A DNA stretch of 10,270 bases from Burkholderiales bacterium (GTDB taxonomy: Bacteria > Pseudomonadota > Gammaproteobacteria > Burkholderiales > Usitatibacteraceae), in assembly GCA_017880705.1 (NCBI GenBank), contig JADGRS010000076.1:1-10270 (forward strand), in the 5' to 3' direction. Under the pieces are notes generated by a model. That model was given only the letters and a program-made list of their open reading frames with translations. It was not told where the DNA came from and ran no database searches. Below are positions 1 to 5,670 of this stretch, one piece after another (the first letter of the stretch is position 1; the number at the start of each line of letters is the position of its first letter). The position numbers and the translations under genes were made by a program.

Positions 1-763
1 AGTTCCACTTGTCGAGGTTCACGGTCGTGAAGCTCAACGGGATCGCATAGTCGATCTCGGTGAAGCGCGGCAGATGCTCCCAGAGCTTGCGCCCCGCGCC
101 GCCGTCCCCCGACGAAAGCACCGCGTCGATCTCTCCGCTCGCGAGCTTGGGCGCGAGGTCGGCGAAGGAAACGACGCTCGCCTTCGCGCCGAGACGGGAG
201 AAGAGAGCGGCGCCGGTGCCGTCGTAGGCGCGGATGCGCAGCTTCGCGAGCGCCTCCGCGGAATCGACCGGCGCCTTCGTCCACAGGCCGGAAGCCGGCC
301 AGGGAGTGGCGTAGAGGAGCTTCTGGTTGTGGCGCGCGAAGGCGCGCTCATAGGCGGACCGGGCGGCCTCGTAGAGGCTGCGCGCCTGCGCGAGGTCGCC
401 CGCGACGAAGGGCAGCGACGAGAGGGCGAAGATCGCCTCGTCATCGCCGATCGCTCCGGCGAACGTGTCCGCCATCGCGACCTTGCCCTCGGCCACGGCC
501 TTCAACTGCTCGCGTGACTTGTATCCCGTCTTCGCATCCGCGATCGCCACGATCGAGAGGCGGCCCCGGGAGCGTTCCGCGACGCGCCTCGCGAAATCCG
601 CATCGCCTTCGCCGGGCAGCGAGCTCGCCGGATACTCGTTCGCCAGCTCCCACTGCTCGGGATGCGCAGATGCGAGCGCTTCCCGCGCGCTCACGATCGC
701 GAGCGCGGCGGCGATCAGCACGGCGGGGCTCCTCCATCTCGATCGGCGTTCGTCGGCATCCAT
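1..763 (-). CDS. TRAP transporter solute-binding protein (DctP family), 3' part beyond left edge
   Basis: An open frame runs leftward from ATG at 763 to the edge of the window, giving 254 residues with no stop. Residues 1-33 form an arginine-rich start, a hydrophobic core (AVLIAAALAIVSA) and an ALASA cleavage-like site, so export to the periplasm is predicted. The mature part matches the DctP fold: LSSLPFVAG (114-122), YATPWPASG (151-159) and LRIRAY (175-180), whose last Arg (R178) aligns with the conserved ligand-carboxylate Arg of TRAP binding proteins. SGEIDAVLSSGD (209-220) fills the usual 'G.vDg' position. The protein should capture a carboxylate-type solute for a DctQM membrane unit; the ligand cannot be told. 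It is divergent from the dctPQM operon and aligns with that operon's DctP throughout. A GTG at 808-806 in the same frame is a possible longer start, but would place a polar stretch before the signal peptide. The C-terminal 60 to 80 residues expected for the family are missing only because the window ends. Confidence 0.88.
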   Translation of the reverse strand, partial: MDADERRSRWRSPAVLIAAALAIVSAREALASAHPEQWELANEYPASSLPGEGDADFARRVAERSRGRLSIVAIADAKTGYKSREQLKAVAEGKVAMADTFAGAIGDDEAIFALSSLPFVAGDLAQARSLYEAARSAYERAFARHNQKLLYATPWPASGLWTKAPVDSAEALAKLRIRAYDGTGAALFSRLGAKASVVSFADLAPKLASGEIDAVLSSGDGGAGRKLWEHLPRFTEIDYAIPLSFTTVNLDKWN

Positions 764-801
764 CGGCGCTTCCCGTATCCTTGCGTGAGATCCACCCCAT
801 T

Positions 802-830
802 TTGACACGCACCCGCGCCTTTGCTAGGTT
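802..830 (+). promoter_or_regulatory. Sigma-70-type promoter of dctPQM
   Basis: TTGACA at 802-807 is a perfect -35 hexamer. A 17-base spacer leads to TAGGTT at 825-830, a weaker -10 (TA and final T kept), with a TGC just upstream that supplies an extended -10 element. Transcription would start near 837, giving a leader of under 20 bases before ATG 855. The -35 box lies about 40 bases from the start codon of the divergent binding-protein gene, so regulators bound here could affect both. The call rests on the sequence pattern only. Confidence 0.6.
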
Positions 831-854
831 CGGTCGCTACCCAGGGAGATGACC

Positions 855-1823
855 ATGAAGCGCATCCAGGCTTTCATCGCGGCCGTCGCCGCCAGCTCGT
901 GCGCCGCCGCGCTCGCGCAAACGAAGTGGGACATGCCGACGCCGTATCCCACGGCGAACTTCCACACGGAGAACATCAACCAGTTCGCCGCCGACGTCGA
1001 CAAGGCCACGGGCGGCAAGCTCAAGATCACCGTGCATTCCAACGCCTCGCTCTTCAAGGCGCCCGAGATCAAGCGGGCGGTGCAGGGCGGCCAGGCGCAG
1101 ATGGGCGAGATCCTCATCTCGGGATACTCCAACGAGGATCCGATCTTCGGCGTCGACTCGGTGCCCTTCCTCGCCGTGAGCTACGCCGATGCCGCGAAGC
1201 TGTGGAAGGCGTCGAAGAAGGCCCTCGACGAGCGCTTCGCCAAGCAGGGGCTCATGATCCTCTACGCCGTGCCGTGGCCGCCCCAGGGCATCTATTCGTC
1301 CAAGCCCCTCGCCTCGATCGCCGACATGAAGGGCCTGAAGATGCGCACGTACAACCCGTACACCTCGCGCATCGCCGAGCTCGCCGGCGCGCAGCCCGTG
1401 ACCATCCAAGTAGCAGAGCTCGCGCAGGCCTTCGCCACCGGCGCCGTGAACGCCAACATCACCTCGGGCGCGACGGGCTTCGACACCAAGGCGTGGGAGG
1501 TCGTGAAGAACTACTACGACACGCAGGCGTGGCTTCCGAAGAACGTCGTGTTCGTGAACGTGCAGGCGTTCGACGCGCTCGACAAGCCTTCGCAGCAGGC
1601 GCTGCTCAAGGCCGCGGCCGACGCCGAGGCGCGCGGGTGGAAGACCTCGGAAGAGAAGAACCAGTGGTACCTCGAGCAGCTCGCGAAGAACGGCATGAAC
1701 GTGGCGCAGCCTTCGGCGCAGCTGAAAAGCGATTTCAAGAAGATCGGCGACACCATGACCGCCGAGTGGATGAAGACCGCGGGAGCGGACGGACAGGCGA
1801 TCGTCGACGCGTATCGCAAATAG
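855..1823 (+). CDS. dctP: TRAP transporter solute-binding protein DctP
   Basis: This periplasmic binding protein of a tripartite ATP-independent (TRAP) transporter delivers a solute, usually a carboxylate, to DctQM. I chose ATG 855 (322 aa) over ATG 849 because AGGGAG at 843-848 touches the 849 codon but sits 6 bases from 855. Residues 1-21 are a Sec signal peptide (MKRIQ, hydrophobic core, cleavage after AALA). Then come the first lobe (23-140), YAVPWPPQG (137-145), LKMRTYN (161-167) with the family's conserved ligand-binding Arg at 164, AGAQPVTIQVAELAQAFATG (177-196) and a C-terminal helical tail to AYRK. The 322-residue length is normal for the family. The usual 'VDG.E' loop reads VNANITSG (198-205), so ligand contacts may differ. 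The stop TAG shares its last base with the GTG of dctQ, so the two genes are cotranscribed and probably coupled. The family call is secure; the substrate is unknown. Confidence 0.95.
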   Translation: MKRIQAFIAAVAASSCAAALAQTKWDMPTPYPTANFHTENINQFAADVDKATGGKLKITVHSNASLFKAPEIKRAVQGGQAQMGEILISGYSNEDPIFGVDSVPFLAVSYADAAKLWKASKKALDERFAKQGLMILYAVPWPPQGIYSSKPLASIADMKGLKMRTYNPYTSRIAELAGAQPVTIQVAELAQAFATGAVNANITSGATGFDTKAWEVVKNYYDTQAWLPKNVVFVNVQAFDALDKPSQQALLKAAADAEARGWKTSEEKNQWYLEQLAKNGMNVAQPSAQLKSDFKKIGDTMTAEWMKTAGADGQAIVDAYRK

Positions 1824-2335
1824 TGCGCAAGGCGCTCGACAGGCTCTACGACGCCGCGGGATACCTCGCGGCGTTTTTCATGGTCGGCATCCTCGCGATG
1901 GTGCTCGCGAGCGTGGTGGGACGCCTCGCGGGCTTCAACCTGCGCGGCTCCGACGCGTATGCCGGCTACTGCATGGCCGCGGCGAGCTTCCTCGCCCTCG
2001 CCCACACGCTCAAGCGCGGCGAGCACATTCGCGTGACGCTGTTCCTCGATCGATTCGGCGGGCGCCTGAGGCGTCCGCTCGATTTGTGGAGCCACGTCGC
2101 GGGAACCTTCTTCTGCGCGATCCTCGCCTTCTACAGCGCGCGCCTCGCGTGGCAATCGCGGCTTTTCAACGACGTGTCCCAGGGCAACGACGCGACCCCC
2201 CTCTGGATTCCGCAGCTGGGAATGGCGGCGGGCGCGATCGTGCTGCTGGTGGCGATGGTCGACGACCTGGTGCTCCTCGCGCGCCACCGCGAGCTTCCCA
2301 CGGCGAGCGCCGACGAGCTGAAGGCGATCGAATAG
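1823..2335 (+). CDS. dctQ: TRAP transporter small permease DctQ
   Basis: This 170-aa inner-membrane subunit pairs with DctM and DctP in sodium-gradient-driven solute import. Four hydrophobic helices are visible, at about 13-33, 46-63, 88-108 and 128-152, the standard DctQ topology. Family signatures are RGEHIRVTLFLDRF (65-78), between helices 2 and 3, and PLWIPQLGMAAGAIVLL (126-142), entering helix 4. I placed the start at GTG 1823-1825, which overlaps the dctP stop by one base (TAGTG). No ATG fits, since the next Met (residue 20) lies inside helix 1. There is no good Shine-Dalgarno site, only GGACAGG about 25 bases upstream, so translation is probably coupled to dctP. The dctM start follows after two bases. 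DctQ and DctM are separate here, not fused as in some TRAP systems. Confidence 0.93.
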   Translation: MRKALDRLYDAAGYLAAFFMVGILAMVLASVVGRLAGFNLRGSDAYAGYCMAAASFLALAHTLKRGEHIRVTLFLDRFGGRLRRPLDLWSHVAGTFFCAILAFYSARLAWQSRLFNDVSQGNDATPLWIPQLGMAAGAIVLLVAMVDDLVLLARHRELPTASADELKAIE

Positions 2336-2337
2336 CG

Positions 2338-3633
2338 ATGGACGCCTTCATCACGATCCTGCTGATCGTGTTCCTCTTCCTGCTGCTGGGCAGCGGCCTG
2401 TGGATCGGCATCGCGCTTCTCGGCGTGGCGTGGCTCGGCATGGAGCTCTTCACCCAGCGCCCCGTCGGCGACGCGATGGCGGTGACGGTGTGGGGTTCGC
2501 TCTCGTCGTGGACGCTCACCGCGCTGCCGCTCTTCGTGTGGATGGGTGAGATCCTCTTCCGCACCAAGCTCTCCGAGGACATGTTCAAGGGCCTCGCGCC
2601 GTGGCTATCGCGCATCCCGGGGCGGCTTCTGCACACCAACATCATCGGCTGCACCATCTTCGCGGCGGTCTCGGGATCGAGCGCGGCAACGTGCGCGACC
2701 ATCGGCAAGATGACGCTGCCGGAGCTTGCGAGGCGCGGCTATCCCGAAGGCATGACGATCGGGACGCTCGCGGGCGCGGGAACGCTGGGGCTTCTCATTC
2801 CGCCGTCGATCATCATGATCGTCTACGGCGTGAGCGCCGACGTGTCGATCACGCGCCTCTTCATCGCGGGCGTCATCCCGGGCCTCATGCTCGCGGGCCT
2901 GTTCATGGGCTACACCGTCGTCTGGGCGCTCGCGAATCCCGAGAAGATTCCGCCGCCCGACGCGACCCTTTCCTTCCGCGAGAAGATTCACGCCTCGCGG
3001 CACCTGATCCCGGTGGTGGCGTTGATCGCGCTCGTGCTGGGCTCGATCTACGTCGGCATCGCCACCGCCACGGAAGCCGCCGCGCTCGGCGTGGTGGGCG
3101 CGCTCGCGCTTTCGGCGGTGCAGGGCTCCATGACGGCGAAGGTCTTCGGCGATAGCCTCATGGGCGCGACGCGCCTCTATTGCATGATCGCGCTGATCCT
3201 CGCGGGCGCCTCGTTCCTCACGCTGGCGATGGGCTACATCGGCCTGCCGCGGCGCCTCGCCGAGTTCATCGGCGGCCTGGGCCTGTCGCAGCTGTGGCTG
3301 CTCTTCTGGCTGATGGTCTTCTACATCATCCTCGGCTGCTTCCTCGACGGCATCTCGATGGTGGTGCTCACCATGGGGGTGATCCTCCCCACCATCGTGA
3401 AGGCGGGCATCGACCTCGTCTGGTTCGGCATCTTCATCGTGCTCGTGGTCGAGATGGCGCAGATCACGCCGCCGGTGGGGTTCAACCTCTTCGTCCTGCA
3501 GGGCATGACGAAGAAGGAGATCACCTGGATCGCGCGCGTGTCGCTGCCGCTCTTCTTCCTCATGGTCGTGGCCGTCGCGCTCATCTATTTCTTCCCGGGG
3601 CTCGTGACCTGGCTTCCGGCGCGCATGGCATAG
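2338..3633 (+). CDS. dctM: TRAP transporter large permease DctM
   Basis: This 431-aa inner-membrane protein is the transport channel of the TRAP system and belongs to the ion-transporter superfamily that couples uptake to sodium or protons. The length is typical. About a dozen hydrophobic segments span the whole chain. Family motifs in order are AVSGSSAATCATIG (110-123), the first half-repeat; GTLAGAGTLGLLIPPSIIM (142-160); LFIAGVIPGLMLAG (174-187); GIATATEAAALG (240-251); and ITPPVGFNLFVLQGM (376-390), the second half-repeat. The TPTEAAA motif usual at 243-249 reads TATEAAA here. ATG 2338 follows the dctQ stop by two bases, with a weak GAAGG at 2320-2324. It is the last gene of the operon, and a 56-base gap follows before the next gene. 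A dicarboxylate or other organic-acid substrate is possible but cannot be read from the sequence. Confidence 0.96.
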   Translation: MDAFITILLIVFLFLLLGSGLWIGIALLGVAWLGMELFTQRPVGDAMAVTVWGSLSSWTLTALPLFVWMGEILFRTKLSEDMFKGLAPWLSRIPGRLLHTNIIGCTIFAAVSGSSAATCATIGKMTLPELARRGYPEGMTIGTLAGAGTLGLLIPPSIIMIVYGVSADVSITRLFIAGVIPGLMLAGLFMGYTVVWALANPEKIPPPDATLSFREKIHASRHLIPVVALIALVLGSIYVGIATATEAAALGVVGALALSAVQGSMTAKVFGDSLMGATRLYCMIALILAGASFLTLAMGYIGLPRRLAEFIGGLGLSQLWLLFWLMVFYIILGCFLDGISMVVLTMGVILPTIVKAGIDLVWFGIFIVLVVEMAQITPPVGFNLFVLQGMTKKEITWIARVSLPLFFLMVVAVALIYFFPGLVTWLPARMA

Positions 3634-3650
3634 GAGCGAGGGCGCGCTCC
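3633..3650 (+). terminator. Weak hairpin after dctM
   Basis: GGAGCG (3633-3638) and CGCTCC (3645-3650) form a six-pair stem around a six-base loop immediately at the dctM stop. No T-run follows, so this is at best a weak or factor-assisted terminator, or simply a pause site. It is the only inverted repeat in the 56-base gap between dctM and the next gene. Confidence 0.25.
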
Positions 3651-3689
3651 GTGTCAGAATGGTTTCTCGGGTACCGCAGGGAGGCTCGC

Positions 3690-3938
3690 ATGAGCAACGA
3701 CAAGACCGTTGTGGACGCATTCCTCGACACCGTGCTGAACCAGCTCGAGACGGGCGATCCGCCGGAGACCAAGGTGACCTACGAGCGCCTCATCGCCGAG
3801 GGGCATCCGCGCAACCACGCGCTGCAGCTCATCGCCGCGGCGCTGCGCGTCGAGATGAACCGCATGCTCTCGGATTCGACGCCCTTCGACAACGATCGCT
3901 ACGCCGCCCTCCTCGCCAAGATCAAGGACGAGGGCTGA
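3690..3938 (+). CDS. Small protein of unknown function (82 aa)
   Basis: ATG 3690 has a strong ribosome site, AGGGAGG at 3677-3683, with six bases of spacing, which makes this a credible gene despite its size. The product is soluble and acidic-amphipathic, with no signal peptide or membrane segment. The chain reads as two or three helices. Residues 8-19 form an amphipathic helix (VDAFLDTVLNQL). GDPPETKVTYERLIAEGH (22-39) has the 'D.PPE....Y.RL...GH' pattern that I associate with small proteobacterial proteins and with the C-terminal half of DUF1841-like proteins, although this resemblance is from memory. A final helix pair (43-58 and 66-80) follows. I cannot assign a role. The NRDE-family gene begins 12 bases after the stop and lacks a well-placed ribosome site of its own, so the two are probably translated together. 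Confidence 0.8.
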   Translation: MSNDKTVVDAFLDTVLNQLETGDPPETKVTYERLIAEGHPRNHALQLIAAALRVEMNRMLSDSTPFDNDRYAALLAKIKDEG

Positions 3939-3950
3939 TCGCCGCCCCCC

Positions 3951-4730
3951 ATGTGCCTCATCGTCCTCGCGTGGCACGCGAGCGCGGCGTTTCCCCTGGT
4001 CGTCGCCGCCAACCGCGACGAGTGGCGCGAGCGGCCCGCGGAGCCCGCGCGATGGTGGAGCGACCATCCCGGCCTCCTCGCGGGGCGTGACCTCCAGGCG
4101 GGCGGCACGTGGATGGGGATCACGCGCGAAGGACGCTTCGCCGCGGTCACCAATTTCCGCGATCCCTCGGACAAGCGCTCCACCGCGCGCTCGCGCGGGA
4201 CGCTCGTCACCGAGTTCCTGCTCGGCGCCGATTCTGCGGCGCGCTTCCTGTCCAATCTTTCGGCGCGCTCCCACGAGTACAACGCCTTCAACCTGATCCT
4301 CGGCGACGGCGCGAGCCTCTTCTACTTCGGCAGCCGCGAAGGCACGCCGCGCGCGATCGAGCCCGGCGTGCACGGATTGTCGAACCACACGCTCGACGAG
4401 CCGTGGCCGAAGGTCGTGCGCGGCAATGTGCGCATGGGCAGGGCGCTCGAAGGAAGCGATCCCGCGCCCGCACTCTTCGAGATGTTGTCGGACCGGACCG
4501 GCGCCCGCGACGAGGATCTGCCGCAAACCGGCGTCAGCCTCGAGTGGGAGCGGCGTCTCGCCCCCGCGCTCATCGTCGGCGCCGACTACGGCACGCGCGT
4601 TTCCACGGCGCTCGTGATCTCGTCGTCGGGAAATGTCTCGTTCGAGGAGCGCGGCCGCGCGGCCGATGGCTCCGTCACGGGAACCGCGCTGCAGCAGTTC
4701 ACGCTTCCCGTCGCCGTCGCATCGGCCTGA
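3951..4730 (+). CDS. NRDE/TANGO2-family predicted Ntn-hydrolase
   Basis: This 259-aa cytosolic protein has the full NRDE (TANGO2) signature. Met1 is followed by Cys2, the presumed N-terminal nucleophile exposed after Met removal. NRDE is at 21-24, then ERPAEPARWW (27-36), AGRDLQAGGTWMGI (44-57), FAAVTNFRDP (63-72), HGLSNHTLDEPWPKV (141-155) and TRVSTALVI (215-223). Length and motif order are those of full-length bacterial members. The family has the fold and catalytic Cys of N-terminal nucleophile hydrolases. Its bacterial substrate is not established, and eukaryotic TANGO2 has been linked to haem handling and lipid metabolism. ATG 3951 is fixed by the Cys2 requirement. The only upstream purine run, GAGGG at 3930-3934, is 16 bases away inside the preceding gene, suggesting coupling to it. 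No T-rich terminator follows the TGA at 4728-4730. Confidence 0.93.
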   Translation: MCLIVLAWHASAAFPLVVAANRDEWRERPAEPARWWSDHPGLLAGRDLQAGGTWMGITREGRFAAVTNFRDPSDKRSTARSRGTLVTEFLLGADSAARFLSNLSARSHEYNAFNLILGDGASLFYFGSREGTPRAIEPGVHGLSNHTLDEPWPKVVRGNVRMGRALEGSDPAPALFEMLSDRTGARDEDLPQTGVSLEWERRLAPALIVGADYGTRVSTALVISSSGNVSFEERGRAADGSVTGTALQQFTLPVAVASA

Positions 4731-4946
4731 GCCCGAACGACTTCAAGGTGACGCATTCATGCGCCGCGCCGACGCTGCCGCGCGCTCAATCGTGCGTTAC
4801 GTAGATCTTCGTGTAGCCGCGCTCCTGCAGCAACAGCGCCGCCAGGACGGCTTGGTCCGTGGAGGGCGCCATGGAGGATCACGGGTTCCTGGCGCCTCGG
4901 CCGTCGTCACGCTCTCCTCTAGATCGCGGCGTTCTCCTACACGAGT
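4731..4946. other. Intergenic stretch, no supported gene
   Basis: Between the NRDE gene and the regulatory region of the next gene I see no convincing coding sequence. The one curiosity is a - strand reading frame from ATG 4872 to TGA 4786 (28 codons). It has a stop directly upstream in frame, no ribosome site, and a protein-like end (LLLQERGYTKIYVTHD). It could be a gene remnant or chance. There is no clear transcription terminator. Confidence 0.4.
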
Positions 4947-4991
4947 GCAGTAACTGCGCCCACACGCGCCGCCGCGTGGCGTGCCTAGACT
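4947..4991 (+). promoter_or_regulatory. Possible promoter and operator for the WXXGXW-protein gene
   Basis: TAGACT at 4986-4991 is a plausible -10 box. The decayed copy has a similar TACACT at 5428-5433 in the matching context GCCTA.ACT, which supports a shared ancestral element. No good -35 box sits 17 bases upstream. Instead there are two small inverted repeats: GCAGTAACTGC (4947-4957) and CACGCG-ccgc-CGCGTG (4963-4978). Either could bind a regulator, and the second occupies the expected -35/spacer region. An alternative sigma factor is also possible. Confidence 0.3.
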
Positions 4992-5017
4992 GCGTCTCAC
5001 TACAAAGGAGACCCACC

Positions 5018-5350
5018 ATGGTGACTCGTAAAACCATTCTCGCCGGCGTCGTCGCCGCGACCTTCGCCGGCTTCTCGCTTCCCTCGTTCGCCGCCGAGGT
5101 CTACATCAACGTCGATCCGCCGGCGCGCCGCGTCGAGACCTTCGAAGTCCGTCCGGGCCAAGTGTATGTGCCGGGCAACTGGGAGTATCGCAACAACAAG
5201 CACGAGTGGGTCGAGGGCCGCTACATCCCTGAGCGCAAGGGCTATACCTACCAACCCGATCGCTGGGTCCAGCACGACAACCAGAAATGGACCAACCAGC
5301 ACGGCGGATGGTCGCGCGATGACCAGAAAATGGACCGCTCACCGGGGTAA
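5018..5350 (+). CDS. Secreted WXXGXW/YXWGXW-repeat protein
   Basis: ATG 5018 has an ideal ribosome site, AAAGGAG at 5004-5010, seven bases away. A longer in-frame start at 4859 would give a non-signal-like leader and is rejected. The product is 110 aa. Residues 1-26 are a Sec signal peptide (MVTRK, hydrophobic core, cleavage after PSFAA or PSFA), so it is periplasmic or at the cell surface. The mature part is rich in Trp, Tyr, Asn and Gln and carries the repeat typical of the WXXGXW family. These are RPGQVYVPGNWEY (45-57), HEWVEGRYIPERKGY (62-76), then Q79-PDRWVQHDNQKW-T92 and HGGW (95-98). Proteins of this type are common small envelope proteins of beta- and gammaproteobacteria, with no agreed function. 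A degraded second copy starts about 120 bases downstream on the same strand. The charged tail (SRDDQKMDRSPG) looks less conserved than the repeats. Confidence 0.87.
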   Translation: MVTRKTILAGVVAATFAGFSLPSFAAEVYINVDPPARRVETFEVRPGQVYVPGNWEYRNNKHEWVEGRYIPERKGYTYQPDRWVQHDNQKWTNQHGGWSRDDQKMDRSPG

Positions 5351-5384
5351 TTTGCGCCAGCCACGACGCGGCATCGTCCTACAT

Positions 5385-5418
5385 CCGGCCGGGTAGATCC
5401 CTCACAGGGCCCGGCCGG
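5385..5418. repeat. Strong G/C inverted repeat between the two gene copies
   Basis: CCGGCCGGG (5385-5393) pairs perfectly with CCCGGCCGG (5410-5418) around a 16-base loop. The loop itself contains CCCT-cac-AGGG (5399-5409), a nested stem. It lies 35 bases after the stop of the intact gene and just upstream of the -10-like TACACT of the decayed copy. No T-run follows, so a classical intrinsic terminator is doubtful. It may be an mRNA 3' stabilising structure, a weak terminator or a binding site. Each arm also contains the palindrome CCGGCCGG. Confidence 0.55.
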
Positions 5419-5468
5419 GGCCGCGCCTACACTCGGTTTCCGCATACGCATTGAATAAAGAGCACCTC

Positions 5469-5660
5469 ACGGTGACTCGCAAATTTCTTCTCGCCGGCAT
5501 CGCCACCACGTTCGCCGGCTTCGCGCTTCCCTCCTTCGCCGCCGACATCTACATCGAGGCTACTCGTATTCGCCCGATCGCTGGGTGAGCCACGACAGCA
5601 ACAAGTGGGCCTACCAGCAAGGCGGACGGAACAAGGACAGCGACCACGACGGCACGCCCG
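5469..5660 (+). pseudogene. Decayed tandem copy of the WXXGXW-repeat protein gene
   Basis: From 5472 the DNA matches the intact copy from 5021 onward: VTRK, LAG, FAGF.LPSFAA and YI of the signal peptide are all present, with one codon fewer in the core. The intact copy's ATG is ACG here (5469-5471), and AAAGGAG has become AAAGAGC. After 5557 the match jumps to the position equal to 5240 of the intact copy, so about 130 bases are missing. That number is not a multiple of three. GTG 5472 therefore reads only 38 residues, to TGA 5586. The downstream repeat survives in another frame: GYSYSPDRWVSHDSNKW, matching GYTYQPDRWVQHDNQKW, then QQGG. No stop matching the parent is found, and the frame runs on into the - strand gene. 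It could still make a short secreted peptide from GTG, but loss of function is the simplest reading. The 3' limit is approximate. Confidence 0.82.
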
Positions 5661-5670
5661 TCCTCGATGA

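Noticed and set aside
821..1822. Long + strand frame running from 821 into dctQ, upstream of GTG 1823
   Set aside because: Before 1823 it is an out-of-frame, Arg-rich shadow of dctP. Only the part from 1823 has membrane helices and DctQ motifs.
2605..3720. 371-aa - strand frame opposite dctM
   Set aside because: Its composition is dominated by Arg, His, Glu and Asp, as expected for the antisense of a high-GC membrane protein gene. It has no motif, and DctM on the other strand is certain.
4859..5017. Longer start for the WXXGXW protein at 4859
   Set aside because: It would add 53 unlike residues before an excellent signal peptide and ignore the well-spaced AAAGGAG site at 5004-5010.
5647..5661. 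GACGG/CCGTC inverted repeat after the - strand operon end
   Set aside because: The stem has only five pairs and no T-run on either strand, so a terminator cannot be supported.
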